Shown: in pieces, positions 35,653 through 48,700 of the stretch
How positions within the stretch are numbered: the stretch's first letter is position 1
Layout of the letters: every line of letters starts with the position of its first letter
Source of the DNA: Galbula dea
Taxonomy: Eukaryota; Chordata; Aves; Piciformes; Galbulidae
NCBI GenBank assembly: GCA_013399015.1
Contig: VWZX01008168.1
Span: forward strand, 62,001 to 126,000
Reading direction: 5' to 3'
Length of the DNA: 64,000 nucleotides
Program-made: the position numbers and the translations under genes
Notes under the pieces: generated by a model
Database searches by the model: none
What the model was told of the DNA's origin: nothing
What the model saw: only the letters and a program-made list of their open reading frames with translations

Positions 35653-37362
35653 AGCAAGGAGCCTGAAGGCACTTCCAAGCATGTCCATGTCAGAAGTTCT
35701 ACAGGAGCTGTTCCTCAACTGGAATACCTGCAAGAAGAGATGATCTGAAGAGCTGGTGTTCTCCCTGCTATGGAGGTATTTCCTGCCCATATTTCACCAT
35801 GCTTTCCACCAGGAATCCCCAAATGCCAAGGGTGGAGCAGAAATTGCCAGGAAACAAATTAACACCACCATGTAGACACTTCAAGGTAAAGTTCCTGTCA
35901 TCACCACCCTGGTGATTCACCAGGATATAAAAACCAGGGGACACCTTTGCATCACAGAAATGACACTGGAACATGTGTTTCCATGTTCTAGCTTTTGGGA
36001 TTAAGATGTTGCCATAAACAAGGCCAAAGTCCTCAGGCTGAAGTAGAACATTCAGCTACCTCTTTCCTAGGGAATGGTGTCACATAGAAGCAGACACCAT
36101 CCTGAAGACAACCAAGGACAGAGGAGACATGGATACTCTCTGAAGATGGGTGGTGAAGGGAAGCTGTGCTGGTTGACCTCACATAATGGAGCTGTTTGCC
36201 CAAGAAGAAGCTAAGAGAAAGGTCTCAGCTCCTCAATATCTTTAGGAGGATACAAAGGCAAAGACAGGGTTCAGGAATAACACTGATGTCCCAAAACAGA
36301 CCCCACACATCACAACCATTTCACTTACATCACCCTTATTGTCCAAATCTCATCTCTTCAGCAGTATCTAGCCAGAGTTGACATCAGACTTCCAGCAGAG
36401 GCCAAGTCCAAGTTGCTCTCCTCTTGCTCACATGTGGAAGAACTTTCAAAACTACCTAGCTCTCCTCCAGGCCAACAGAGACCCTGCCCAATCACTTCTT
36501 CCTTCATCCCCTACTTCCACCACTCCACATACCCCAAACCCTCTGAGTTACCCAAACATGGATTGCCAGGGCACTGTCACAGACAAAACAGGTCTTGGAG
36601 TGTGGAAAGGTTTGTCATCAAGGAGATACAGTGTCATCTGTGGTTGTCTGGGTGAGGGAAGACAATTGGCTTGGTTGCAGTGTGGTAGATGTGGGCATTT
36701 CTCATTTCCAGCCTTAATCTGATTGATGGCCACATCCCACTTATGATGTGTCCAGTGCCTCTTTCTTGTCTCAGACAGGTCTTCCCTTCCAAGTTGCCTG
36801 CTGTTGAGTATGTCCATATTTGGAAACCCTTCTCCTGCCAAAGAATCCCTTTCTCATCTCCATACTCACCTTGGGAAGGGCCTTCAGCTCCTTGGGGCAC
36901 AGCTGATCAGAAATGCACCCAAGAGTTCCAAGTGTGGTCTTCTTGGTGCCTTGTCCAATGACCTTAGCCCTGCACTGTCCTCCCTGGCACAACCCCCAAC
37001 CATGAGAGCTTTATTAACCACATGTCTGCTCTGTCTTCACCCTGTGATGAACCAATACTCTCATCTCTTTCATCTCTCCAGCCCTTTCCACATGACCTCC
37101 TACTTCACTGTGCAACTTACTTCTTACAGCACATGATCTTCCTAGTACCTGACCAAGCCACCTGCTTGTTTACCATGGCCTGAGCCTCCTCAGCACTGCT
37201 GAGGCTTCCCAAAGTTGTGTCACCAGTCAATGCCATGAACATCCTCCTATCTAGCACCTTTGAAGGTCTTGGAAAGGAAACTATTAACCAAGAGCACCCT
37301 GAGACCAGGGTAGGTCTCTCCTAACTTGGGATTCTATGATCAAACCCCAGCCAGATGCCACC
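35653..37362. other. Intergenic, nothing recognised
   Basis: Several overlapping open frames of 60-115 codons on both strands between 36380 and 37140. None has a recognisable motif. THEM6 or LY6K, which sit here in mammals, are not seen. Confidence 0.45.
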
Positions 37363-37458
37363 TTGTGCAACCTGCTCTAGGTGACCCTGGTCTGTCAGGG
37401 GGGTTGGGCTAGATGATCTCCAGAGGTCACCTTCCAACCCCTAACCTTCTGTGATTAT
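37363..37458 (+). mobile_element. CR1 3' end, short
   Basis: gggctagatgatctccagag to taaccttctgtgatta. Confidence 0.88.
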
Positions 37459-37898
37459 AAACAGTACTTGGGAGTGGACCTGGACCTGTTGTCCTCTATG
37501 CTAGTTCTCTAAGAGTTCTGGGATGGAAAATAACCTCTCTTGCTTCATCCCAACTTGAAGATATTTTATTCCACCCCAGATGTGGTTCTTTCTACTTCTG
37601 GACACCTATCTCCATGCTGTCTTGACCCTCAAAGTCAAAAGCACTTTCTATGCCAAATAAGTAAGTGGTTCAGTTTAATACTCAGTTTTCATGTCCCATC
37701 TTCACTGCTTTTGTCCTTCACCCACCTCAAGCCACAGTTCTTCTGCAGGTGTTTTTCCTTCACTTTTCCTCTTTGCTAGGGAAACAAAAAGATTTGGTTT
37801 GAGGGAGCCACAAGCTTCATGTCTTCCATCCACATCCTTCAACTCACAGTTCAACCAACCTATCTATAGTCATCATATATTGATACTTACCTTTGGTG

Positions 37899-38293
37899 TC
37901 ATAGAATCATAGATTCATTCTGGCTGGAAAAGACCTTGGAGACCATCAAGTCCAACCATCCACCCAACACTGCCATGCTCACTACTAAACCATATCTCCA
38001 AGCACCAGAGCTACATGGGTTTTGAACTCTTCCAGGGATGGTGACTCCACCACCTCCCTGGGCAGCCTGGGCCAATGCCTGAGAACCCTCTGGGGGAAGA
38101 AACTCTGCCTAATATCCAATCTGAACCTCCCCTGGTGCAGCTTGGAGCTATTTCCTCTTGTCCTATCACTCATTACCTGGGAGATGAGACAGAGCCTCAC
38201 CTTACTACCACCTCCTCTCAGGGAGTTGCAGAGAGTGAGAAGGTCTCCCCTGAGCCTCCTCCAGGCTAACCAACCCCAGTTCCCTCAGGATAC
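37899..38293 (-). mobile_element. CR1 3' region
   Basis: atcatagaatcatagattca at the terminus; includes ctgagaaccctctgggggaa. Confidence 0.92.
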
Positions 38294-38514
38294 TGACACT
38301 CTGGAAGGTCTGTCCTCCAAGGTTTTTATCCTTCCAGTCATCCTTCCCTGAAACACCTTTAATTTACCACCTCCTCTCCTGCATTTTCTACCCCAGAACT
38401 AGATGTTGTCTTGCAGCAACAGCCACTCCAGTCCAAGGTGCAAGTAGAAGGCCTCCTTCTGCCAGTCAGCTGGACAGGATTCTGGGCCATCTTGTCTGCA
38501 GTGTACTTTGGACA

Positions 38515-38565
38515 AGAAAGGTTGGGCTAGATGATCCTTGAGGTCCCTTGACTTTATGAGATGAG
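38515..38565 (+). mobile_element. CR1 3' scrap
   Basis: aggttgggctagatgatcct only. Confidence 0.65.
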
Positions 38566-39185
38566 CCTCAAACAACTTTGTTTGCCACTCTGGCCATGGC
38601 ATTGTAGCCCTGGCATCAGTTTATGTGGTGCCAGTGTCTTTCTTGGGAGCTGCTTCTCAGGCTGGAGTCTGCTTTCAGCTTTCCAGATATCATGGTGATG
38701 GTTGGAGTATGGCAAAATAGAGAGATTCTAGCTCAGGTTCTTGACTCAACCTGAGTTCTCCTGCTGTGATTCAGGGAGGGTTGATTTTTCCTGGGGACCA
38801 TCTCCATCTGTGAGGCAGTGCCAGAAAACCATGCTGTCCATCCCCAGGGCTGCAGTGGTGCTTGCTGATGTGTTGAGCTGATGGAAGCTTCCACCCCTCA
38901 GGAGTGTGCACTAATAACAAGACTGCAGCCTGGTTTGGGTGGAGCTGCTCTCCACCCTCCTGATGAAACTCTGCCACTTGGCAGAAAGGAATGCAGATTC
39001 CACTGGGCTGGAGAAGGGGGAAAGTGTGAACTTGACTCAGTGAGCACCCTGCCTCTAGCAGAGCCTTAGATCCTTCTTCTAAGGGGTGTTTGATACCAAA
39101 CACTCTTGTGTCCACCTAAGGCAGCATCAAAGAGGACTCCAGAATCCCAGCACTGATTCCTTTTCCCCCCTTTTTTCCACAGCTT

Positions 39186-39350
39186 CCTAGAATGGTAGAG
39201 GTTGGAAAGGACCTCTGCAGATCATCTACTACAACCTCCCCTGCTAAAACAGGTTCACCAAGAGAAGGTTGCACAGGATCAGGTGCAGGAGGGTTCTGGA
39301 AGTTTCCAGAGAAGGAAGCACCACAACCTTTCTGGGCAACTCTTTGTGGG
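39186..39350 (-). mobile_element. CR1 3' end
   Basis: agaatggtagaggttggaaa and cctctgcagatcatctacta. Confidence 0.88.
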
Positions 39351-39526
39351 GCCTGCTGTTGGCTGGGAGTCTCCAATGTTGTGGTCCATGCTTTGATCAG
39401 CTGATGGCACCATCAGCCTCTGAACAACCTTCTGCAGCAGTGCAGGAGTGGACAACAGGCAGAGAGTGGCCAGTTAGAGGGCCTGATACCTCCTTCCCCT
39501 CAGCAGGGAGATCTGTCCTCTTTATC

Positions 39527-39830
39527 ATACAATAGAACCATAGAATGGTTTGGATTTGAAGAGACCTTAAAGATCATCCAGTTCCAACCCACCTTGGACA
39601 TCTTCCACTTGATCAAGTTGCTCCAAGCCCCATCCAACCTACCCTTGAACATTTCCAGGGATGGGGCATCCACAACTTCTCAGGGCAACCTGTTCCAGTG
39701 TCTCTCCACCCTGATGGTGAAGAACTTCTTCCTTCAACCTAATCTAAACCTCTCCTCCTTCAGTTTGAAACTGTTACCCTTCACCTTACCACCACACTCC
39801 TTGAGAAGCTGTCCACTGGCCTTTGCTTGT
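39527..39830 (-). mobile_element. CR1 3' region
   Basis: accatagaatggtttggatt and catccagttccaacccacct. Confidence 0.9.
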
Positions 39831-40546
39831 GCAAAGGACAGGAGAAAGGGAATGAAGCTCTCCTCATTAGCTGAAGAGATCACTTTCCTCTGACAGAACC
39901 AGGGATGGTGACTGAACCTGACATTGGAAGTGTCTGACATGACTTTATCAACCCTTCAGTATCATCAGGACCAACAGCTCTATCAGGAAGCCTGTCCCTC
40001 AGCCTATTGCTTCATGCCCCACGTTGGCAGCAGTGACTTATCTTCAGCTGATGCCTTCCTGTGAGCTCATCTAAATAATAAGGATTGCTAAACAAGAAGA
40101 AGAGGTGGTGGTGGATGTTGCCATGGAGGTGCAGCACAATAAAAGGATCAACACAGCAGAGAAGCCAATCCCTGCTCTTGGGACCTCTGTGGCCTGGGTC
40201 AAAAGTTGTGGGAGAATCAATTAAGAGAACATGAGGAAGACAAGAACCTTGGAAAGGCTGCACAGTCCCACACAGATTGAGGAAGGACATCAAATCCTGA
40301 GGGGGAGTTATCTGACTTAAGTACAGCCTGTCTTCTAGAAGATAGATGTCTCCTGGGTGAATCACCATGTGCCTGTGGTTTTACACCCAGGCAGACATGA
40401 GCAGAGTTCATCAGAGCTTCTGGAGAGGAGAGCCTCATCCAACAATGAATGGCACTGTGGAACCTGTTTCCCTTCAGTGCCTTTGAAAGGAACCTTTCAA
40501 AGGTGAGGACTAGGTCATCTGGAGGTTTCTTCATAGGAAATGTGCT

Positions 40547-41235
40547 TATAGAATCATAGAATGGGTTGGGTTGGAAGGGACCTTCCAAGGTCATCTAGTC
40601 CAACAGCCCTGTCATGGGCAAGGAACATCTTCCACAAGACCAGGTTGCTCCAAGGCCCATCCAAGCTGGCCATGAACATTTTCAGGGATGGAGCATCCAC
40701 AACACCTCAGGACAACCTGGTTCAGTGTCTCACCACCCTCACAATGAAGAACTTCTTTATAGCTAATCTAAATCTCCTTTCTTTCAAGTTTAAGCCATTA
40801 TTCCTTGTCCTATCATTACATGCCCTTGTAAAATGCCTGTCCACATCTTTCTTGCAGACCTCCTCTAAGTACCAGAAGACAGTTAGAAGGTGTTCCTGGA
40901 GTCTTCTCCAGGCTCAACAACCCCAACTCTCTCAGCCTGTCCTCACAGGAGAGCTCCAGCCCTCAAATCAGTGGCCCTTTTCAGGGCTTGCTGCACCAGA
41001 TCCATGTCCTTCTTCTGTTGGGGGCTGGAGAGCTGGCCACAATATTCCAGGTGGGATCTGATCAGAGAGGAGTAGAGAAGCAGAGATTCTACAGCTCTCA
41101 GATCATGTCTGTGGCCTCCTCTGGCCCTGCTCCTCCAGCTCCATGTCTCTGCTGTGCTGAGGACTCCAGAGCTGGCCCCAGCACTGCAGCTGAGCTCTCC
41201 CCAGAGCACAGCAGAGGCACAATCCCCACCCTGCC
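40547..41235 (-). mobile_element. CR1 3' region, long copy (about 690 bp)
   Basis: From atagaatcatagaatgggtt through the UTR to the ctcctccagctccatgtctc segment. Confidence 0.92.
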
Positions 41236-41244
41236 CTGCTTCTT

Positions 41245-41485
41245 GCACCTCCCCTGGTGCAACTTGAAGCTATTTCCTCTTGTCCTATCCCTAGTTACCT
41301 AGGAGAAGAGACTGAGCCCCTACCTTACTACCACCTCCTTTCAGGGTGTTGCAGAGAGCCAGAAGGTCTCCCCTGAGCCTCCTCTTCTCCAGACAACCAG
41401 CCCCACTTCCCTCAGCTGCTCCTCACAACCCTTGTGCCCTAGATACCTCACCAGCTTCATTGCCTTTCTTTGGACAAGCTTTAGA
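41245..41485 (-). mobile_element. CR1 fragment, second copy adjoining
   Basis: acctcccctggtgcaacttg restarts mid-UTR, so this is a separate element. Confidence 0.88.
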
Positions 41486-42934
41486 AGAGTAGAAACAACT
41501 CACCCCAGGGTAATTTCACACATGGCTGATAACCAACCACTGGAACAGCTTCTCAAAGCTTGCTGTACCCTCCTTGTCTCAGGACATCTCTACAGAACTT
41601 GCTTTCTGTTCCATTTGGAGCAGAATTAACTGTGGTGGAAGCTAGATCAGATCTTTTCTGAAGCACAGCTCCTCCTTGCCTGGAAACACTGCTGTCATCT
41701 ACCTTTCCTTGCATAGGTGAGCAGGAGAGGGAGATGATATCTACCTGGGTCACCTGAGAGAAGGAGGACAGGCTCCCAGGGTCAGCCTGATGCTGGATTT
41801 GGATTGACACCCCTGAAAATTCAGGGAGGTTTTTGGCACACACCTCTTTCTCCCTACACTCCACATCTCATTTCTATTCTCACCTCTTCAGACCTGGAAT
41901 GACAATTTCAACTGAAGTCTCTTATGGCTTCAGTCTTCCAAACCTTGCTCAGGGGTTTTTCCACCTCTGACAAAGACAGGTGGGAATTTAGGTCCTCCTG
42001 AGTCCTACAAGCTGTCCAAGGCTATCCCAACTGCTACATCAAACCCTTTCTTCCACATGTTTTTCAGCTCCATCTTAAACCAGGTGAGATTTCTCTACCC
42101 TGCCTTTGTTTTTAGAAGAAACTCTGTTTTTTCCTAGTGTTTAAGATCCTACCTATGATTATCTCAGTTAACTCCTGCTGGTCTGAACTCAGCTCTAGCC
42201 CAGAGTGACCATGGAGTTTCCAGAGCTTTTCTGCCTTGCAGCTGTTTTCAATGCTTGCAATCTATTTCTGGGAACAAAAACCCAACCAAACCAAACAATC
42301 AAACAAAACAACAACAAAAAAACCCCCCAAACCTATCTCCACTCAACCTCTGTTCTGTTTTCCACTGTCATCTTCTGAGGTGGAGACTCTCAGTCTTCCT
42401 ACTAGTTGCCATCTGTATTTGTTCATTCTCCATCAGGATCCCATTTCTTCTTGAGAGGAGCAATGAGATTCCAGGGGAGAAGCTACCAGGGCTTCACACT
42501 TCCAGAATCACCCTGCTAAGATCTTCCCTTCCACCCTGACACATATCTTGACATCACCTACCTTTGCTGGTGTTTGGGTTTGTTTTCAGGGTTCCATCTC
42601 CCTGGAGGCTCCCAGTTCTCTTTAGATCACCTCAAACCTGAAGGTCCCAACTGCCACAGTCCCCACTCTTCTCTCCCTGAACTCCCATGCCCTCAGCCAG
42701 TCTGCAGGAGCTTTATCAACCCCAGCTCAGGTGGTTTCTTGATGCTCTACCTCACAGTCAGATCTTGGACTGTTTTAAGCCATTAGACAGAGTTAAGTGG
42801 TTTTGCATTGGCCAACAATCCTACCATGCTGATGGATCCCATGTCTAGATACCACAGTGGTGGACAGACTCCACCAAGCTGGACAGACTCATTTGGGTTC
42901 CTACTTCTGTCATTCTTCCTTCAACCAACACTTC
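41486..42934. other. Intergenic, only a short A/C-rich tract
   Basis: No exon-like segment. The tract at 42274..42329 is listed separately. Confidence 0.5.
42274..42329. repeat. Short A/C-rich (AAACC-like) tract
   Basis: caaccaaaccaaacaatc followed by caacaacaaaaaaacccccc. It is the same motif class as the two large arrays. Confidence 0.6.
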
Positions 42935-43388
42935 TGGTGGGAAGAAAGGCTGAGAGAGTTGGGGTTGTTCAGCCTGGAGAAGAGAAGGTTTCAAGGAGAT
43001 CTGGTAGCAGCCTTTCAGTACTTAAAGGGGACGAGAAGAAAGCTGGGGACAGACATTTTAGCAGGGCCTGCTGGGACAGGACAAGAGGTGATGGTTTGAA
43101 ACTGAAAGAAGAGATTTAGACTAGATCTAAGGGAGGAATTTTTTACACTGAGAATGGTGAGACAGTAGAAGAGGTTGCCCAGAGAGGTGGGAGATGTCCC
43201 ATCCCTGGAACCATTGCAGGTCAGGTTGAGACCTTGGGGCTCTGAGCAACCTGCTCTAGTTGCAGATGTCCCTGCTGACTGCAGGGGGATTGGAGTAGAT
43301 GACCTTGAAAGCTCTTCTCCAATCCTAACCAGTCTGTGATTCCATGAATCCATCCCCCCATGATTCTACCATTCCATGATTCTATGCT
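42935..43388 (+). mobile_element. CR1 3' region
   Basis: ggggttgttcagcctggaga to the terminal attccatgattctatgc repeats. Confidence 0.92.
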
Positions 43389-44474
43389 TTATTCCAAGGA
43401 TTCCTCCACCTGCAGAGCCTTCCAGGTAGGAGCAGACCACTACCACATCCCTCTGTGGACATCTCCATTTCAGCAAGCTAAACCTAATCTCCTAAGCTGT
43501 ATTTTTCCTGCTGTTGGAGGACCAACCCCTTTGTGCTTACCCACTGAGGCATTACCAACTGCAATGCTTAAAGCCCTGGATCTTTGCCACTTTCATGGCT
43601 GTTAGTTCAGGTATTGCTCAAATGTGCCTTCAGCTGCCCAGGTACAAGAAAAGATCTGGATGTAACTAGGTCTGGTAGCCTCCCCAGAGCAGAGCTTTAC
43701 CTCTGTACCCAAGGAGATATGTTTGTGCTGTTTTTCTTCAGGTACCTGGTCTCTGACAGCACAGCAAGATAAAACACAGATAAATGATGTATTTAACTCC
43801 TAAGGTTTAATTCCTAAGCAGGAATTAGGGTGAACTTCTGTCCTTCCTTCTCCCATGGCATGCTACTGATCCCACTTGTCTCATCCATGTGCATGGACAT
43901 TTCCATTAGCAATGCTTTTCAATTACTGGGAACACTTTAGGCACCAGCACTTCCTCCAAAATCCCCATTCTCCACCTGGGTGAAGAGCCAGGCTGCTGGG
44001 AATGGTAGCAATACCCATGTGCCTTGCTGCAAAGAGCCTGTGACAAACAACATCCTCCCCAGGCATTAGATCAGCTTGGGTACTCACCTTGCCTCCATCC
44101 CTGAAGCATTCTGAATGCCTCCCAGGGGTTGACAAACTTCTTTTCTTTGGTTTCTTTAGTTGTTTCACAGGGAACTGCATCATGCTGTGGTTCTCCACAG
44201 GAAACAAACCCAGCTAAAAGTCCTGTCAGCTTCTCCTAGGAAATGGAAAATGCAACTGGCTCAGTCACAAGGGAAGAGCAAAGAAAAACTGATTCAGAGT
44301 TAGTTTAGTTCCCAGCTCCAGGATCAAATTTGGGAAAGAGTTGACAGCTTTACAGTAGAAGGCCCAGGACCCTGCTCTGCCAGCATCACCCAAGACCTGA
44401 AATAAACTGACATATCCAAATCTCTGACTTGGAAGCAGCATCTTCCATTCTCACCTCCACTGACCTTCCAGTGA

Positions 44475-44847
44475 CTTTGGGGCTGCTTAGCCTGGAGAGG
44501 AGAAGACTGAGAGATGATCTTGTCAGTGCTTATCAATATCTAAAGGCTGGGGGCAAGAGGCTGGGGACAGACTCTGCTCAGTGGTGGCCAGGGACAGACC
44601 AAGGAGCACTGGGCACCAACTGGAACCCAGAAATTCCACCTAAGTAGAAGGAAACATTTCTTTTCAGTGGGGGTGCAGAGAACTGCACCATGCTGCCCAG
44701 AGAGGTTGGGGAGTCTCCTCTGCAGACTTTCACAACCTGCTTGCACACAAGTCCAGGGCAACCTGCTCTGGGTGATCTTGTTTCAGCTGTGGGGTTGGAC
44801 TAGATGACCTCCAGAGGTCCCTTCCAACCCCTAACCTTCTGTGACTC
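44475..44847 (+). mobile_element. CR1 3' region
   Basis: tttggggctgcttagcctgg to cccctaaccttctgtgact. Confidence 0.9.
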
Positions 44848-45029
44848 TTGGACAGGTTGCCCAGAGAGGTTGTGGCTGCTCCATCCCTGGTGGAGTTCAA
44901 GGCCAGGTTGGATGTGGCCCTGGGCAAGCTGGTCTAGTGGTGGCATCCCTGCCCATGGCAGGTGGGTTGAAACCAGCTGACCTTTAAGGTCCCTTCCAAA
45001 TCCAACCATTCCATGATTCTATGATTTTT
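44848..45029 (+). mobile_element. CR1 3' end, second copy directly adjoining
   Basis: acaggttgcccagagaggtt to accattccatgattctatga. Confidence 0.9.
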
Positions 45030-45600
45030 CTATGCCTCCCATGCCCACCACCTCAGCACCAGGCCTCAGGTACTAACTAAACCCCTGGAAGCCAGAAACT
45101 GATCTTGCATTTCCACTGGATTAGGGAAAACAAACATGTTTAGGGCAAACCCAAGCACACCAGCTTCCCACCAGCCAGCCTGGAGACAAGCAGTCATGAA
45201 AACATGGCACAGGGATGGATGAGGCTGAGCCAAGACAGGTGGAAGCCCAGCCTGCTGCCTCTTGCATCCTGACTGTTGTTGCCCAACTGATGCATGACAC
45301 AACCCAGCTCTTGGCTCTCACAGCAAGACCTGAAGCAACAAACATACTTTGTCACATTCCCCATCCAAACCTCAGTGTGGAGCCAACCCTTTGGAATTCA
45401 GGCTGTGTTTTTCCCTTTTCCATAAGGCCAGCCCCAAGCCCTGAACCTGAAGAAGAAGAGGTGATGTAGAGCAGGAGCCTGCTCACTGAGATGATGTCAC
45501 CTTCTCAGGCTGTTCCTCTACAAATCCCAATCCAGGCTGGAGCTGAGATCTCCTCTGATCACGCCCACAGGATTGACAGGAGGTGGAGGGTGGGAAAACA

Positions 45601-45607
45601 TATAAAG
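45601..45607 (+). promoter_or_regulatory. SLURP1: SLURP1-like TATA box
   Basis: TATAAAG lies 61 bp before the start codon. A CACGCCC motif of the KLF/SP type lies about 40 bp further upstream (near 45561), which would suit an epithelial gene, but this is inference. Confidence 0.7.
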
Positions 45608-45661
45608 GTCCTTAGGAGCAGCTCTTCTTTATTGTCCTGGCTGCACAGATCTGCTCTCAGC

Positions 45662-45713
45662 ATGAAGACACTGCTGGTTGGGCTCCTGCTTGGCCTGGCA
45701 TATATGGAGTTGG
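45662..45713 (+). CDS. SLURP1: SLURP1-like exon 1 (signal peptide)
   Basis: ATG at 45662 was chosen over upstream in-frame ATGs because it starts a clean signal peptide, has A at -3 and lies 61 bp after a TATA box. The donor is g|gtaaga, phase 1. Confidence 0.88.
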
Positions 45714-48700
45714 GTAAGATCAATGCAGGGACCTCCTTTGTCTGGGATGGGAGGGGAAAAGCATCAGTGCAGAAAGCAAATAACATCTTTATGTAGTTCA
45801 GAAGGTCACTGGAGAGGGTGGATGGGAAAGATGGACATGCATTCCTGGTGGGGAGAGCTGTGACCCTTGGTGGAGAGCACTGTGCATATCTCACATGCAT
45901 TGGGGGTCACCTGCAAGCCAGCTCTGCTCACATCATGCCCCAGCATGGAAGGGACCAACACACTGCTAAAGTCTGAATGACAGCCACCTGGCACAGGCTA
46001 CTGCAAGGTCTTAAGAGGCCAACTTGTCCCCTCAAGTTTGGGATGGAGTGTGCTCATCCTGAGCTCCTGTCATCCCTAGAACCTCCTGGCTGGCTGCTGG
46101 AAGGTCTCAAAATGCAAGTGTGATGCTTCAGTATAGACAGGAGAAATAACTCCAAGGACTTTGGGGAGGTTCATTAAACCACCAGCTCTAAGGTTGGTTT
46201 TCACTTCCTTCTGGAAATGAGAAGATAGGTGGAGCCTGGAAACTCCCCTGGCTCTGTTTGGGTGTGGTCTCTGATGGGTCTGGATCTTGGGTAAGCTGGG
46301 AGCAGGAGCTGGTCATTGCTGTGTTCTTCCTCTATCTACTTGGGACCCACCACCACTGCATCCTTGGCCTGGAACAGGAGTCATCCTTGTGGTGAAACCA
46401 ACCCAGGGGGTCTTAACTTACAGCCCATAGGCTCCAGAGATCTTTAGGCTGCTTTCATGGGACTCTGGCAGGTCTCAGAGGAAAGGCAACCTGGGCAGGG
46501 GTCAAACATCTCCATCTGAAGCATGGCTACATGGAGATCATGCAAGGAGTTGCAAGTGGAAGAAGGTTGACAAGCAATGCACCATATAAAGCTTGGTGCC
46601 TGGGAGGGTGTTGGATCTCCTCTTCAGGCTCCATTGCTTTTTGAATCCTCCTAGGCTCATTTCTCCTTCCATCTAAAGCACTGCTGGCTGAAGGACATGT
46701 TCTGGGTCAAAGCCACCTCTGGACTGAAGCAGGAGAGTTCTTCCCTGCAGCTACTGCAATTTATGTTGCATTTCAGTACCTGCTGGGTTTGGTTTTTCTT
46801 CCTTTCAAGATATTTCACATTCATTTGTTTCTTTTCCTCCTCCTGGGTCCACTCCTGTCATGGATGTAATGTGGTTGCTCAGGGCCTGACAGAGAAGGTT
46901 TTCACCCCCAGGTCTCAGAGCACTCTGGAAACAGAGAGGCATCCCCAGCCTTTGCTTTAGGGTTGAGATGGAGGCAGAAATGGTTTTCTTGGGAGGATCT
47001 AGTGGGAGGCAGCAGGTCCAGGCACAGCTTTTGCAGCTGAGGAATCTGTCAGTCACCACTCCTCTTCCAGAGGTTTGATGTCAAGTGGTAGAAGACACTG
47101 GTGGACAGTGATGAGGTATGAATTACTGGCCTCAGTGGCCAATTCCAGGTGGGATGGGACTTTGAGCAAGCTGATCTAGTGGAAGGTGTCCTTGCTCATG
47201 CCAGGAGGGTTGGAACTAGGTGATCTTTGAGGTCTCTTCCAACCCAAGCCATTCTCTGACTTCAGGAAAACATAAACCAAGCTCTTGTGGGCCATTTGGA
47301 AGGGATCTGCCAAGGGTCTCAGCTAGGGTTAGCAGGGATGGCTCCACCACCGTTGTTCCCAAAGGATATGACCACTGCTCACATCAAAAGGCCCTTCCTG
47401 CCTCTGCAAAGAGGGCAAAGAAAGTTCTTTTGAAGGCTTCTGTAAGTCCTGTGAGGCTTCTGGCAGGCTTCTACAAGGTGTCTCCAGAAATTTCTCTTCT
47501 CCAGGCTGAACAACCCCAACTGTTCCATGTAGGCTCTATCACTGAGCTGAGTTTTTCCCCCCCCCCCCCAAGGAGGTGATAAGAGAAGTAGATGCCTTGA
47601 AAATTCTTTCTGGAGCCAGGTGCTCAGAGAAGAGCCTTCCAAGATGCTTATCCTTATCACAAAGAGGTTTCTGAGAGCAGTTGCTGCAGAAGTAGAACAC
47701 TTTTGTCCCTCTGCATTTTTGCCATTAGATGGCAGTGGACACTTTTGGGTGGTGGTCTGGAAAAGCTCAACCCAAGCTGGTTTCTGTCATCAAGCCACAC
47801 CAGCACGACTCCAACACAAACAAGCACACTTAGGATGTGTTGTCTGTGGATGGACAGGTCTCATAGTGAGACTGCTGAGCAGCTGCTGTGACCAGTGCTT
47901 GCATGGGTAAAGGTGTCCCTCCAACCAGAGGCAGCCAGCAAGGGCTTCAGAGCATCAACTCTTCCAACAAGCAGCAGCAGCAGCAGCCCCTGATGAAAGT
48001 GGTTTTCAGGCCAAATTCAGCTCTCAGGATTCTCTAGGTACAGCTCTGAAGTGTAAATTCTGCTCTCAGTTAGAAAGTTCTGCAGAAATCCTTCTGGAGG
48101 AGCAAGAAGGAGCTGTCACTGTGGGTGGAGGAGATGAGGGGGAGACTTTCATGGCTGGTGAATGTTGCTCACAGCAGAAGGAGCTGGTTTGCAGGAGATG
48201 TTGATGTTGGAAGATTTCTTACAGGGGATGCAAGGATCCTAACAAAGCCTGTAGATCTCTTTTGGGGGCTGCTGAGTTCCCATAGTACTGATGCCACTCA
48301 ACTCCCACAACTCTTTCCTTGTTCTTTGGGGCTTGGACTTGTTCTGTCCCCACAGACATATCCATGTTTTGCCATTGCCTCCAGATGTGCTGAGTTTCTG
48401 AGCCCACTGTCTCTTGCTCAAGCATTGACCATCACCTAGTCCCCAGCAGAGAGCAGAGAAGCTGTGGATTTGTTGTCTCCTTGCCAAGGTGACCAGCTCA
48501 GACTCATTTGGTTCCTTTCTGCAGCCCAGGCCTTACGATGCTACACGTGCAAGGAGCCAACAGACATTGCCAAGTGCAGGACAGTCACCTTGTGTCCCCC
48601 CAAAGCCACTGTCTGCACCACAATGCTGCACTCTGTAGACTCAGGTAAGATCCATTCCTTGCTCTGGGTGTCCTTGGGGAGAGATCATAGGATGATAGAA

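Noticed and set aside
36380..37140. Overlapping open frames on both strands, considered as a retrocopy or THEM6
   Set aside because: No frame gives a recognisable domain, and no poly(A) tail or intron-exon logic is present.
45491..45661. Upstream in-frame extension of the SLURP1-like start
   Set aside because: It would lie upstream of the TATA box and has no signal-peptide character; the ATG at 45662 fits far better.
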